From Sistotremastrum niveocremeum HHB9708 (taxonomy: Eukaryota > Basidiomycota > Agaricomycetes > Sistotremastrales > Sistotremastraceae), in NCBI GenBank assembly GCA_001630475.1, contig KV419405.1, positions 305,769 to 369,768 on the forward strand: a stretch of DNA of 64,000 bases, written 5' to 3'. Made by a program: the position numbers and the translations under genes. Positions 10,885 to 23,138 of the stretch are shown piece by piece. The notes below the pieces were generated by a model. That model had not been told where the DNA came from. It saw only the letters and a program-made list of their open reading frames with translations, and did not search any database. How positions within the stretch are numbered: position 1 is the first letter of the stretch; the number at the start of each line of letters is the position of its first letter.

Positions 10885-13693
10885 CTAATGCCCTCCCCTC
10901 TTCCCCTTCTCAATATGCGCCCTGAGCTTCCTTTGTTTCTCTCGTAACGACGCCTTTTTCTTACTCCTCACAGCTCCAGAAGCCATTATCATCATGATGG
11001 GCTTGTTTCTCTTCTTCTCCCTATTCGTCGAACTGCTCATCACTTCCTTATTCTTCTTCCCCTTACTTGACCCGAATTTCTCGCGACCTTCACGACCTTC
11101 CTGGATGGAAGCCATTCTTTCGGCATAGTCAGATTTTGCCTTCTTTCGGGGACCGAGGATATCAGACTCGGAGAGGAAGGCGTCGGGGTTTTGGGAAGAG
11201 GCTTTGCGGGATGCTTCGAGAGAAGCGAGTTTCCTTTTTAGCGATTTTGTGCTCTGGCCCGATTGGATAGCCTCGTTGGCTGCTTTTATACGCAGATCGT
11301 TAAGGAGTGCGAAGTCTGCCGGCGTAAGGATCTAAAAAGGGCGTTCGTTAGATAAAGCTGGTGGGAAGGGCAAGAAGAGGAGACGGTACCTTCGTCGTAG
11401 CCAGCGTAGAAACCCGCTGCACCTCCTCTGTTTTTTCCTCGTTCGTCTCCGTCACTTCATCTTTCATCTCGTCATCCTTCTCCTTTTCATCGTCGCTTGT
11501 ACTCTTGGTCTTTGTCTTTGATTTCGAAGACGACTTGTCCTTTTCGTCGTCTGAATCACTGATGACCAAGTCATCGTCGTCATCAGAGACATTGTTCCAT
11601 CCATCGGAATCGCTTTCTTCTTCTGAATCGGATTCAACGTCCCACCCTTCCCATGCTGCATCGTCGTCTTCATCCAGACCGCCTTCTCCATCCGCCCCGT
11701 CAGCTGCTTCTTTTCGCATTTGGTCCAAATGGTCTTCAAGAAGCTAGATAGGCCAGCTCAAAGATTGTTTCACGAGGCCGAAAATAAGACTCATACCTCC
11801 AGTCCTTCGATGTTCGCAGGGGTATCAGGATTATGACCAAACGGAAGTGGTTTGTTGTCTCTGTTGTTCATCGTTGCCTCTTTACCCTGAAACCGCATAT
11901 AAGAGCGAAGAAGTAAACACTGAACGAGAGCACGTACCCGTTCACGTCTCTTCAGCATTCCCGGATTCACCTCTCTGTAAAGCTGCAACATACTTCTTCC
12001 AGCAGTCATCGCCGCCTTATCTCTACTCTTCCTATACGCAATTAGATCTCCTAGGAGGTCTTCTTCCATACACCAAGGTTGTCTTTTACAGACTTCCCGG
12101 ATTGCGTTGATACCCGCCGCGATGACTTCAGAACCTACACCCGGATGGACAAACTCAGTCGCGAGTTTTCGAATGACGGGCGTCAGGACATCGGGAGGAG
12201 TTAGTTCGTGGACGGATTGGGCGAGGGAGACGAGGATGACGGTGACTTGGAGTTGATGGTAGGCAAGATAACTTCCAACCACGTGTGTCAGACAATAGAA
12301 GCAAAAGGTGGGTAGGCTTACCGAATGATGTAAGTATAGAAGGACAAGACGCAAAGTTTATGAGAACCCATTACACGGGAGAGGAGTTGCATGATAAGAA
12401 CTTTATGATCTAGTGATAAGCGCTTATCATGCTTCGCGAGATAGTCGTAAAGCTTCTCAGCAAATGTCTGAGGATCGTTCAACAGCTGGAGAGCTGAAAA
12501 ATTTGCTGTGACAGGAGCGTTCCGTTTATTATGCTCTTTCTGTGGCAGCGTCAACGATGTTCGTGATAACATTAAATTAAAATGGTTACCTTTCTGATAG
12601 TCTTCAACTGCTTGGCGATTTTCTTCTCCCCGCTTCGGGTCTTCTTATTGATTTCTCTCCGATGTTTCAAACCACCTGCATCCGGGATCTGAAACCTTTT
12701 AAGTACTCAATGGATTACGAATGGTGAAAAAACATACCTCCTCTTCGTCATCGCTATCCTTCTCTTCCTCGTTCTCACTTCCCAAGAAGAAATGAATCGA
12801 TGCACTCTGCACCTTCGTGACAGGATGAAAGCATCCCAAGGCAATGATCGATACCGTCTTTGAATCATTCCTATGCCGTCAGATCAGCAACCGATTCCAA
12901 TCATAGGATGAAAGGGGACCCACCAGACACTTTTCTTCCAGAGTTCCTTCGCGAGCACGACAGCCCACATCGCCTCAGCACCATACTGTCTCGCAGCATC
13001 ACCCGCAGCTCCTGCTTTCATTTTCCCTTTGTCACCGATAACTTCACCCGACATGCCCCGCTCTACCATCCCAAACAACATGGCTTGTACAGCTCGGTTG
13101 AGTTTGTGATTTTTGGTTTTGAGGTTGGCGGTTTTAATGTCGGAGAGAATAGTCTTTCGAATGAAAGAGCGTAAGGTTGAAGATGTTGTGCGAGGAAGAA
13201 GAGGGAAGAGTGTTTGGAGAAGGCTACACGGAGAAGAATTCAGCATGGAATACGAGCAACGGACTTGAGCTCATACGTGATGGAAGTTATGACGCCTTTA
13301 TTCCGCAACAGAACAAGGTTTTGAACGAGACTTTGCCTTATCTCAGGAGTCAATGTTGCATAGCTTTCGAGCAGCAAGGTCGATAGGTGAGAAGGAAATT
13401 CCGCTGTCTCCTTTGGATAACATGAAGCCACCTAGCCCACGCCGAGCTTTTAGTCTCCTCACCAAGCTTATAGACAGACAGAAACGTACCTGAGAAATGA
13501 AGCTGACCAGCTCTCTGAAATGGGAAGCCTGCTCCTCCGGACTGATTTTGAAGATTTTCCGAATACTGTCATAATGATTCCACTGTTGCATGAATTCATC
13601 CCTGTAACCAATCGGGTCTCTTTTGATCATATTCTGCAACTGAGGCAGATTAGAAGTGAGCAGTGCTCCTCTGGAGGTGTGCTGTCGACCCAT
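10885..13693 (-). CDS. SDA1: SDA1, 60S ribosome-biogenesis and nuclear export factor
   Basis: Ten exons: 13693-13490, 13431-13277, 13223-12924, 12871-12738, 12688-12590, 12539-12322, 12271-11938, 11886-11798, 11743-11390 and 11331-10885. They join in frame to 777 residues, against 767 in yeast. Family features are plain: the N-terminus with SNLPQLQNMIKRDP and EEF/QQWNHY-like sequence, LLRNKGVITS, KNHKLNRAVQAMLFGM, VWNDSKTVSIIA, an acidic Asp/Glu/Ser-rich stretch (about 590-690) and the basic C-terminus with KPIMMIM and SLREKQRKLR. SDA1 acts in the nucleolus and nucleoplasm on pre-60S particles and is essential in yeast. The ATG at 13693 gives the family N-terminus MGR. It shares an 84-bp divergent promoter with SPT4. 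Confidence 0.95.
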
Positions 13694-13777
13694 CCTGGTT
13701 TTCAACCTGTCGGGTGCAGGAAGAAGAGCGACGAAATATTTTCGGGCTTCGCCGAACGCTGCTCTCTGCCATAAACG
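13694..13777. promoter_or_regulatory. 84-bp bidirectional promoter between SDA1 and SPT4
   Basis: The ATGs of SDA1 (minus, 13693) and SPT4 (plus, 13778) are 84 bp apart, so both 5' UTRs and core promoters must fit here or overlap. No TATA box is evident. The spacing suggests co-expression of two growth-related genes. Confidence 0.75.
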
Positions 13778-14240
13778 ATGTCGGCTCCTGTTATTCCTAA
13801 TGCCAAGTCACGACAACTGAGAGCTTGTTTGCTATGTTCTATCGTCCTGACACCTCAGGATTTTCGAAGAACAGGGTGCCCCAACTGTGACGAGATCACA
13901 AAGGTACCAGTCTTCGGCTGCAGAGCTGCACCCGGTGTATAACTGTCTCTGTATAGATGAAAGGTGACTCGGAAAAGGTTACGATATGTACAACAGCAAA
14001 CTTCGAAGGGATGATCGCACTGGTAGATCCACAGACGAGCTGGGTAGGGAGATGGCAGCGCGTTTGTATGTCCACCCACTTGAGTATGCCGCTATTAGGT
14101 CTCACTTTGACCCCTTAGCAAATTATGTGCGTGGCATATATGCCGCACGAGTTACTGGTCCTCTTCCTGAGGAAGTAATGGACGAACTCAGTGCCCGTGG
14201 TTTGACATATCGACCGCGCGATCAGAACACGTCGGACTAG
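13778..14240 (+). CDS. SPT4: SPT4, DSIF transcription elongation factor subunit
   Basis: Three exons, 13778-13903, 13957-14065 and 14119-14240, give 118 residues; the human protein has 117. The N-terminal zinc finger is intact: RACLLC...LTPQDFRRTGCPNC holds two CxxC pairs. NFEGMIALVDPQTSWVGRWQ and WQRVS..YVRGIYAARVTG are near-identical to the human sequence, and the C-terminus ends with LTYRPRD. SPT4 binds the NGN domain of SPT5 to form DSIF, which keeps RNA polymerases I and II processive. The second intron is placed by homology (exon 2 ends 14065, giving the WQRVSN junction). Confidence 0.95.
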
Positions 14241-14723
14241 ATGTGATGCATACGCCCTTTGGCCGATGGCGCCCTACATCCATTGCCACCTTAGAAGACG
14301 ACGCTGCGCGTCTACCACTCGCTCTACTGTCAGCTATGACTTGCAAGTGTTGGCCCGGACGAGGTCGGCCTTGTGCACCAGACTGCAATGTTCACCTTAC
14401 TACCCTCATCGATGTAACTTTGGCACTCATTTCTGCCCTATGTATAAACTGTATCCAATACGAACTTCTAATAATCAGGAATCATGCTTCATTTTCCGAT
14501 GCATATACCCTGCTAACGGTCATGTCGAGAATATAAGTCTGTTGTGTTCTTTCCTTCGCCTCCTCCAACTCCGACACTCTCGTCTGAACGTTCTGAACCC
14601 TCACCTCCCAATCCCGGTCGCGTTCTCGCCTGGTCAAACTTGGGCAATTTCACCGGTCAATCTAGATGAACGTCTCTTGTGCCATCCAGCTGACGGTTAC
14701 GAACTCTAGGGGGCACTGGACCT
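14241..14723. other. Gene-free gap after SPT4
   Basis: It holds the SPT4 3' end and the promoter of the F-box gene. Open frames exist (for example plus 14266-14709) but show no domain. Confidence 0.5.
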
Positions 14724-16431
14724 ATGTTTGGGCGTGACGGCTCTGCGTCTGTCAGCTCGACCGGGAGCAGCAGCGATTTAGATGTGGCGGATCTTTCAGC
14801 GCGACTCGAAGAAATACCAATCTCCCAAACGTCACGTATGAGAGTACCCTACGAAATTATTGCGAAGTTTTTCGAGTTTTACGTGGAAGGCTTGGTCCCG
14901 GACGAAGATCGTTTCCAAACCTCTTTCCAATGGCGCAACATTCTCGCTGTGTGAGTTTCTTGTATTGTCCTTGATAGTGGGTTTTCTTAACGAATTCAGC
15001 TGTTCGAGATGGCGCTCCATAGCTATGACCACTCCGAGGCTCTGGACTAGAATCAATCTTAGCTGGCCAATGCCACTTGTCTCACATTTTGCGTTCCTAG
15101 CAGGGAATCACCCTCTTTATCTCGTCCATTTCGATGCAGAAGCCATCACAGCGAAGATCAACGCCCTCGCAAATTTCATCTCATCGAAACGAAGACAAAT
15201 CGTCGAAATGTATATCGAATGGAGTTCCGATTTTGCTGCCCTGCAACATTTTCACACCTTCCTTCATCGATGCCTGTCTGGTTGCTGGCCTATCCTCAAA
15301 AATCTCTATCTTGTCTCGCACTTCCCCCGTTCACCGATTCGGCCAAGACAAATATTCGTCGATGCACCGAGCTTAGAGGTCCTGGAGTTGCAAAACTTTA
15401 GCTTTCCGTTGAACATCTCTATAACGTCTCCCAAATTGAAGTCCTTCATTCTCGAGTCAGATTTACTCCCGTTCGACGCAACCCCTCACAATCTGTTTCG
15501 CCTCATATCTCAATTTCCGACCTTGGAGAAGATCAATATTTGTCGCCTTAACCTAGACTCGCAAATGATTGTGCCTATGGACGACGACGGCGCTTCGGTG
15601 ACAATGCCACAGCTCCAATACATATGCCTTGCGGAGACATCACCCCGAGCCGTTCACTGGTTGTTCGAGAAGCTGATTATTCCGCCCTCCTGTGCCCTCG
15701 AGCTAGTCCATGGTCATTTAGAGGACGACATTTCGACAGCAGTTTGGGCGCCATCCTTACACTCTCGTATGCGGCAAGCGACGACCGTCATCTTGCAACT
15801 TGCTCACGACGATCACGAAAACTTCATTTTCTCCGGCATCGACTCTTCTATCGAACTCTCACTCATGCTCCAAAAACATCGTTTCGCCGAATTGCTGTCC
15901 ACTTTCCCGACATATCCCTTCCATTCTTTGCAGCATCTCGCTGTATGCGCTCCGACATCACCAGGCAGTGTTGCTTGGGCCAATATGCTGAGCTCGTGGA
16001 AGCTCATCACTAAAATCACCATCCGCGGGGACGACATTGGACAATTTTTTGTAGCATTTCTCGCGGATGCCCCCTTTGGAGAATACGACACTTACGAAAC
16101 CGCACCCAGTGACATCCTGTGTCCTTTGCTTCATACCCTGGACGTTTGGGATTGCCAGTATAGTTACCTCCAATTACTCTGGTTTCTTCAACGACGGAAA
16201 GTATGCCACGTCCCACTGAATACTCTCAACTGTAACCCACGGCCCCTGCTCCACGACGTTGCTCATCTTGTCGAAAACATAACTCATGAACCTGTATCAG
16301 TGGGTGGTATAGAGTTACCGTCAGAGCAAGTTTCTGTGGGCGTTCGATCTGCCTTGGACGAGAGTAAACTCGGGCGAGGGTTGGTTCGACAACAATTTCT
16401 GTCCGAGGAAGAGGAGATGTGGTATCAATAA
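14724..16431 (+). CDS. F-box-like protein with leucine-rich-type C-terminal region
   Basis: Two exons, 14724-14950 and 15000-16431, give 552 residues. After a Ser/Asp-rich leader, residues 39-85 match the Agaricomycete F-box-like pattern: RMRVPYEIIAKFFEFYV, then WRNILAVCSRWRSIAMTTPR (across the intron) and LWTRINLS. The rest has irregular leucine-rich segments such as APSLEVLELQNFSFPL, SPKLKSFILES and FPTLEKINICRLNL, as in LRR-type F-box proteins. The predicted role is an SCF substrate adaptor; the substrate is unknown. This class is hugely expanded in mushrooms. It is not related to the other F-box proteins in this window beyond the F-box. Confidence 0.85.
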
Positions 16432-16891
16432 GAGGACAGCGTTGAGGAAGATGAAGAATTCGGGGAGGCGGCATAATGAGAGGAAGGAATAAAGACAACG
16501 AAACAAGGAATGGACTCTGTTGGACGATCATGTCTCAGATGATTATACTCCGAATCAGTAGACACATGTTTGATCAGATGAGGTCTAGAAACGAATTGGT
16601 ATCGACGGCAGTGCTACAGCGCTCACCCGTGACGCTCAGGGTCGATCCTCGTCGCTCCTATTCTCAATACGCGTGGATTCGTTCCCATCCAGGAGCTTAT
16701 TGCATCCTTCAATACCTCCGTTATCATGCATCACCTCGAACCATCTGGCCTTATGATTGAAACCCTTGAAACATTATCCGCTCGCTATAACGCCCTAATA
16801 ACGTTTCAAGGCTCCTGTTCAAGCGTTGGTATCATTTAAATATTTCAGACCAGCGCCCACGTCGTGCAAGCTCGCTCTACCCTCCCTCAAG
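16432..16891. other. Gene-free gap upstream of the first P450
   Basis: No coding signal stands out. ATTTAAATATTTCAG at about 16837 is an AT-rich run 40-55 bp before the P450 ATG and may serve as its core promoter. Confidence 0.45.
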
Positions 16892-19128
16892 ATGCTCGAT
16901 TGGATTCAAGTTCGCGTCGGGTCATTTCAAGTTGTGGCATTGGTCACGGCTCTGGTCGTTTTCAAGAAGATACTTGACAGGCTCCAGGACCGTCTGCCTT
17001 TCCCTCCCGGGCCCAAGGGAATTCCTTGGGTTGGAAATGTGCTACAGATGCCTCTGGACAAGCAATGGATGAAGTTCGCGGATTGGGCTAAGATTTACGG
17101 TATGCTCTCGATCGCGCTGATAGATATGTCGTGACAAACTTATAATGGTACAGGTCCTGTCGTCGGCCTCAAATTGTTTGGGAAAAGCATCATTCTACTG
17201 GATGATTATGAGTCTGCGTCAGACCTTCTGGATAGTCGAGGAGCTATCTACTCTAGTCGACCTGACATGCCTTTGGCAAATCGATAGTCAGTATATTCGT
17301 CTCTTCTTATCCATCATTCTTGTTCATTGGAATTCTTCTATTAGCGGTGGCTTCAGCCATGCGCTCACGACCCTCCCGTATGGCGACCTCTTCCACCTCC
17401 AACGCAAATTCATGAATCGAGCGCTCAACCCCAGTGCAATGAATCTGTGGTTGCCAATGATCGCCGAGAATGCTAGAGCATTCGCTCTCAATGTCCTGGA
17501 ATCTCCTGACAAGATTCGGCAATTTAACCGCATGTCAGTTATATGTCTTGTGAGGCCGGAGGATTGCTAATTGCTAATGTGTCTTTAAAGGTATGCTGGA
17601 AGCAACATATTGATGATGGCTTATGGCTATAAAGGTGACGCGAAGTCTAAGACTCTGAGATTGCTGACATTTACATGCATTGCACAGTCGACTCCCCGGA
17701 TGATCCCTGGATCCTAAGAGCCCATGAGGCCACCCAAACCATCGAATCCCTTGGCAACATAGGCGCTCATCCGATCGATATCTTCCCTATCCGTGAGCAG
17801 CAGTTTTATCATGACTCTGAGTAGTACTCATTGGAAAGCTTCAGTCGGAAACCTACCCTTTCGCATCTGGGGCAAAGACTTTCTTACCAACATGGCCACG
17901 ATGAAAAGGCTGCTCCATGAAATGTCCTGGATACCTTATAATACAGTGAAACAGCAATTTGTACGTCACTTGAATTCGAACCTTTCGGCTACGTATTGAC
18001 AATACATCAGTTCACGGGGTCTGCTCCGGCGTGTATGGTAACTTCATTGCTCGAAGAAAACGCGAAAGGAGCGGAAGTTCAAAATGAAACATCTATCATT
18101 TGGGCCTCTATGATGGCATATGGAGGTGGGTGGAACGTTCCTCGCAATTTTGGGTCACTAACTCGATATACAGCGGGCGCCGATACAGTAAATCTATTTG
18201 TTCCCTCACGGCGACAGTACGCTGACGATATGCCCACGGACTGTTGCCGCTCTAGACACCTTCATTATCGCGATGATGTTGAATCCGAATGTGCAGAAGA
18301 AAGCGCAAGCAGAGATAGATAATCTCTTACAAGGCGAACGACTCCCTGCATTAGAAGATCGACAATCATTACCTTACCTGGAGGCAATACTCAAGGAAGT
18401 GCATAGGTAAGATGCTGTATGCTTGAATCTGTTCCCATGTCTGAACTTCAATATTAGGTGGCAACCAGTTGCACCACTTGGTCTGTTATTTTACCCGCCT
18501 TTGAACGCCCCCAAATAACATTATATCAGGTCTTCCCCACGCTGTGATTGAAGATGACGAATACAAGGGCATGCATATCCCGGCCGGCTCCATGATTATT
18601 TTCAACCTCTGGTCAGTCTTCGTCTCGTATATGCCTCCAAAATGCTTATATGCAAATATCCATCACAGGAGCATGCTGCACAACTCCAAAGATTATCCCG
18701 ACCCGGAGTCCTTCAATCCCGACAGATATATCCGCGAGGACGATGGAAAGATCACATTCCGAAAAGACGTTCGAGATCCTGAAGATTTAGCTTTTGGATT
18801 CGGCCGACGGTAAGTCGTCGTATGAGAGCTTGTACGCCTTCTGACGGTCCCTTCTAGTCTCTGTCCAGGCCGTCACTTTGCCTCTGCATCTCTATGGCTC
18901 GCGACGGCGATGCTGTTGGCGGTCTTCGATATTTCGCTGCCTGTTGATGAAGACGGAAATCCAATACTGCCTGATCTCGATTATGAGAATGGCATCGTCA
19001 GGTCTGTCAGCTTCTTCAGTCCACAATCTATCCACTCAACACCCTACGTCTGTTGCAGCCACCCGAAACCATATAAATGCGTCCTCAAACCACGTTCCGA
19101 ACATTCGGTGGAATCACTCTCCTCTTGA
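16892..19128 (+). CDS. Cytochrome P450 monooxygenase 1
   Basis: A multi-exon gene of more than ten exons. It opens with MLDWIQVRV, a membrane helix (VVALVTALVVFKKIL) and the hinge RLPFPPGPKGIPWVGN. Helix I appears as AGADT, the ERR-type region as LPYLEAILKEVHR, and the heme-binding loop as FGFGRR|LCPGRHFA with the cysteine thiolate ligand. It ends HPKPYKCVLKPRSEH near 19128. It would be an ER-bound, heme-thiolate oxidase using a P450 reductase. The overall pattern is that of basidiomycete P450s often labelled O-methylsterigmatocystin oxidoreductase-like, a label that does not predict substrate. It is clearly related to the array at 54-63 kb but more diverged (GIPWVGN against GIPILGN). All exons checked keep frame. 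Confidence 0.88.
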
Positions 19129-19494
19129 AATCAGCCGAACGGTTCGCATGTAATCTCGTCTGCCAAGAAACTGCGATGGTCGTAGAAGCCCGTTCGGCTG
19201 CAACTGAGTCGCGTTCTCGCCCAATGACCTGATCTGCATCGGCAGACCTCGGGCCGCTTATTTAATTTTAACTCGTTTTCTTGGCGCAAAAATTTATCGA
19301 TGGATTTATATTTTGGAAAGAATAAAAGCGATAAAACCCAAAGATCTCATGAAAGGAAACGTTAGTCGTAGATGCACCCATCTAGAGGGTCCATCGTAAG
19401 AAGCGAAGAGAGAGAAGATGAAGATCAGTCAAAACACCATCCAACAGAATACACTCCAAATAAAATCCAAAAGACTAGATAAAGACGGGTCTGC
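19129..19494. other. Convergent 3' region
   Basis: Shared 3' sequence between the P450 (plus) and the CFEM-like gene (minus). It is AT-rich after 19255; nothing coding is seen. Confidence 0.5.
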
Positions 19495-20403
19495 TCAGAA
19501 CAAAGTTATGAAGAAACCGGCGACAACACCGGCAACAACAGCGAAGGAGCTCTGATAGGATGAGATGCTCGTTTTGATACCAGCTGAAACGACGGAAGGG
19601 GTGGGAGTCGAAGAAGAAGAAGAGCTGGTAGTCTGGCTGTTCGTAGGCACAGACGAGAATATCGACTTGCTCTGAGGAGGTATCGAGAGGGACGACGAGG
19701 TCGTCTCAGAGGAAGCAGAGGTGGGGAATGAAGAAGAAGGGAAGATGAATGATGGACCAGTGGTAGGGCTGGAAGACAGGCTGCTGACGGGAATGGTGCT
19801 GCCTGAACTCAGGGGAGTCGAGAAGATAGGAGATGACTGGGACCCAGTGGGTGCGCCGCTCGTTGCACCACCTGCGGGAGCGGTAACGGATTGAGAGGGG
19901 ACTTGGAAGCCTTCGCCATCGCAATCAGAGACGAGCGCTGAAGATAACGAATTTGTCTCAATTTCTGCTATAGAGATGATAAGGGGTTTCACTTACTGTC
20001 GAGTTCGCCTTGGATCTGTGCGACCAATGATGCTGGTGCTTGGACAGCGTTGATAGAGCATTGGAAGCATTGAGTGATGTCGTTGAAGTTGCTTGCGGTA
20101 CACAAGCATGAATCGTCAGCGCATCCGGTCACAGCTGAATCTGCTGGCTGACAGAAATTGTCGCACTGCAGGACCCCAGGCCTTAGACACAGCGTTTAGA
20201 CATCAATCACGACAGTGCTCACCTGCGCTGGCAGACCAGCGAACGGGTCGCCCGTCTGTCTCGCCTGAAGCGCGTTTGACCCATCGCGTTTTCCAGGACC
20301 CGACCATGCTGAGATGAGGTGAGCTATCACTGAACGCTAGAAGATAAGAATTTTATGCACCAGCAAGCAAGAGCGATCCCAAGGAGAAAGCAGGGAGATG
20401 CAT
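19495..20403 (-). CDS. Secreted CFEM-like, Ser/Thr-rich, GPI-anchored protein
   Basis: Four exons start at ATG 20403 (MHLPAFSLGSLLLAA, a signal peptide) and end at 19495. The mature N-terminal part has eight cysteines: C-x3-C-x9-C-A-D-D-S-C-L-C-x10-C-x2-C-x25-C. The first six and the CxD..CxC signature agree with the CFEM consensus; the last spacing is longer. A Ser/Thr/Pro-rich stalk of over 100 residues follows, likely O-mannosylated, and the C-terminus is a hydrophobic GPI signal (FAVVAGVVAGFFITLF). CFEM proteins of fungi sit on the wall or membrane and take part in heme uptake, adhesion or host contact. The role here is inferred only at that level. Confidence 0.75.
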
Positions 20404-20445
20404 GTTGGCAGACGAAGTGTGGTAACGCTGTGAGCTGGAGGACGG

Positions 20446-20462
20446 GTTCCTAATATATAGGT
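20446..20462 (-). promoter_or_regulatory. Likely TATA box of the CFEM-like gene
   Basis: CTATATATTAGG on the minus strand lies about 50 bp upstream of the ATG at 20403. Confidence 0.4.
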
Positions 20463-23046
20463 TCCCGAACTGTCACGTTTTGGCACGCTCCACGGTGCAA
20501 CCAGTGAACCACGGCAGACCACGGCACGCTCGTTGCACCGCCTCCCTGACTCTCAGGAACAGCTTCTTCCGCCAGGCATGTGGTTGCGTGGCTGCGTTTC
20601 CTTCGCTCACTTGCACAGCACCTCATTATTTTGCCATTTTATCACTATGATATAGCGCGGTAGCGCGAGAATGCCAGGCTCGATGTGCACGACTATACGA
20701 ATGCCAGAAACCACTGGCGAATAACCACGCGAACGTGGTCGTCGAGCATGATGGATTGGATTACGAAAGCCACCGTATCGCTCGCGGCGGACCAGATCTC
20801 TGTCGAAATCAGGAGATTTACCATCCCGTATGAATCGAGGTCTCCCAGAGAATGCCGAAGTTGACCTGGGGCTCTTGACCGTTGGGAAGCTATTGTTTTC
20901 CCTGTGCAGATAGAACGCCAACGATTCGCAAAGCAAAGATTCCGACAACGAATCTGCAGAGGATACACAAGACACAAGATAATTTGGCCAGCGAGTTCAG
21001 AAGACTGTTGAAAGAGATCGAGAGAGCCAGTGAGGCAAGATTACAGAAGGGATATTAATGTTGTCTTCTAGGTCTAGGCGGCGGGTCAATGAGATCCGTT
21101 TCTGAGTCTGCACCTCCGGCTTGCAGCCAAGTCGAGTTCGGGATCGATGACACTGGTATATACGAGCTGCATGAGTGTCGTGTCTCCGAATCACCATAGT
21201 CATGGATTTTCCTTCCGTTCTTCTCGCCGTTGGCTCCAATCAATTCTTTAATACTCAAACGGCATGCATAGCCTCCACTTCCAGTAAATCAGAAAAATTG
21301 CCAGTAGACTCAGAGGAGGTTTGTATGACAGCCATCAAGAAAATAAGCCCGCCTTGCTCTCATAGCCAGAGTGTCAGAGAAAGCGTAGACGCACAGTTGT
21401 TCAATTATTTGGAAAGACAGCTCGAAGACCCAAGTTGTGACAGCTGGCAGGGATCTTCATAAATTCAACGACTTGGTTGAACTTGGCCATTGTCAAGGAA
21501 CTTGAAGGAACTCCGAGTCGTTGAACTTAAATTGAACGTCCGACTCACTTTCGGAAAGTTACGGAAGGACAATGCCGGTTCGCGCCGGCGGCGATCTTCG
21601 GATCGGCGTCTGAAATTGTGAAATGGCTCCCTTGTGCACCAACCTCGTGTTTGTTTGCGTGCGATTTTCCAGCACCCTGTCTTCAAATTGGTGCTCATAT
21701 TCAGATATATTTCGTCTTGTCCCATGTATCCAGCCATGTTATCGCTAAATCAAGAACCGTTGGCTGTTTTGAGGCAGAACTCGGCGAACCCTCATCGCGT
21801 CATCCTCGCCCGGTCTGCCACTCTTCGCAGCGAAAAGATCTTCGAATTCCCATATCGCACGTGTCCCTTTGAATGGGACTCATCTCTTACCACTGCAATT
21901 CATCTGCTCAATCAGGGTTGACAGTTCAGCCAAGCGAAACCAAAAACGTATATGTCAAGTTATCCAAGTTATCCACTCGATCAACTCCACTCACTAGTGC
22001 GAATAAGCATGCTACAAAGAAGCCAACATCGTTCGGTTATTGGCGAGAACCCTCGACTGAATTACCGCCCATATAATATCCCCGCGTTCAGTCAATAGAT
22101 CGGTCAGATACTCGACAGTGGCAACAGATCGACGATGTTCTTTTGTTCTCTAGCCAGCCGACAACAATCAAGGAGTCGGTTGTGCATTTCCTTATATAAA
22201 ACAGCTGTTCTGTAATCGCGAATCTCGCTTACTCCGGCGGGAATGTGAACTAAAGCCCACAGTTTTACTCCAGGCCTCCGGTGTCCGGAAGAAGGACCCC
22301 TGGTTGCTACATTCAATAGAATCCTCATCTCCCACTCGGTCAGATCTACGGTCCGGGTAAACATAATTAATAGACTTACACGACTTCTCTAATCCGAAAA
22401 GCATTCCGAACTAGATCGTCTTGGAAAGATCTGAGAGAGATAAGCGATGCCACACAGTTGCCACACCCAGAACACGCCTACCAGTTCTCGAATCATCAGG
22501 TCCCCAAGGCACTGTCTCCAAGACATTGTTTGTACCAATTTGTGGTGAATATATAAAACAAATGTTCGCGATCGGCAGAAGTATTTAATCTACTTTGAGT
22601 GGCAGCCGCATGCAAGTGAGTTCCAGGTTGGTATTTGTATAAGTAGTTCTGTATTGACTTGGACGGTGTTTGAGTGAAGTTCCTAGTGGTTTCATTCGAC
22701 AGACAGCCTCTCCGAAATTGAGGACTGGCGGCCCGTCGGGTGTGATTAATAATAAAGATGACTTGTATGTGACTTGTATGAGCTCGATCACAAGCGTATC
22801 GGGACCGCATGCGTCGTGTTTCAGAGCATGTTTTCCCCTGAACCAATTTTGTTTTGTTCTCTCGAAGTCCGACATGCGACTTTCGTGAGATCCAGTGCTT
22901 CGGTTAATTCCACCACTCCATCTGGGGCACAATGACCATACGGTACATTCCTTTTGTTCTAGTATGAGGCTATACCAATATGGGCCCTCCGAGTCCGAGT
23001 TGTCCATCTTTTCGGTACCTGCCAGATAGTGGCCCAACCTTGGTCA

Positions 23047-23056
23047 TATAAAAAAG
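23047..23056 (+). promoter_or_regulatory. Likely TATA box of the zinc-finger gene
   Basis: ATATAAAAAA lies about 90 bp upstream of the ATG at 23139 and is followed by pyrimidine-rich leader sequence, typical of fungal promoters. Confidence 0.45.
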
Positions 23057-23138
23057 GTGCTTGGGCTTTTTTAATTCGTTATTGTCCACTCACCCCCCTT
23101 ACTCCCCTCACAGTTGTCGCCTCACCTCTCCCACCGCC

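Larger units (their letters stand above)
20404..23138. other. Long region without a confirmed gene
   Basis: Two minus-strand frames look somewhat protein-like. One reads from ATG 23007 to 22585 and includes DTLVIELIQVTYKSSLLLIT. The other, 22364-22104, includes TEWEMRILLNVATRGPS. Neither matches a family I can name and neither has a clear exon chain. The rest (20.5-22.1 kb) shows nothing. Confidence 0.35.

Noticed and set aside
11361-11747. Ser/Phe-rich open frame on the plus strand within SDA1
   Set aside because: It is the complement of the acidic Asp/Glu-rich part of SDA1, which is firmly supported by homology and phase.
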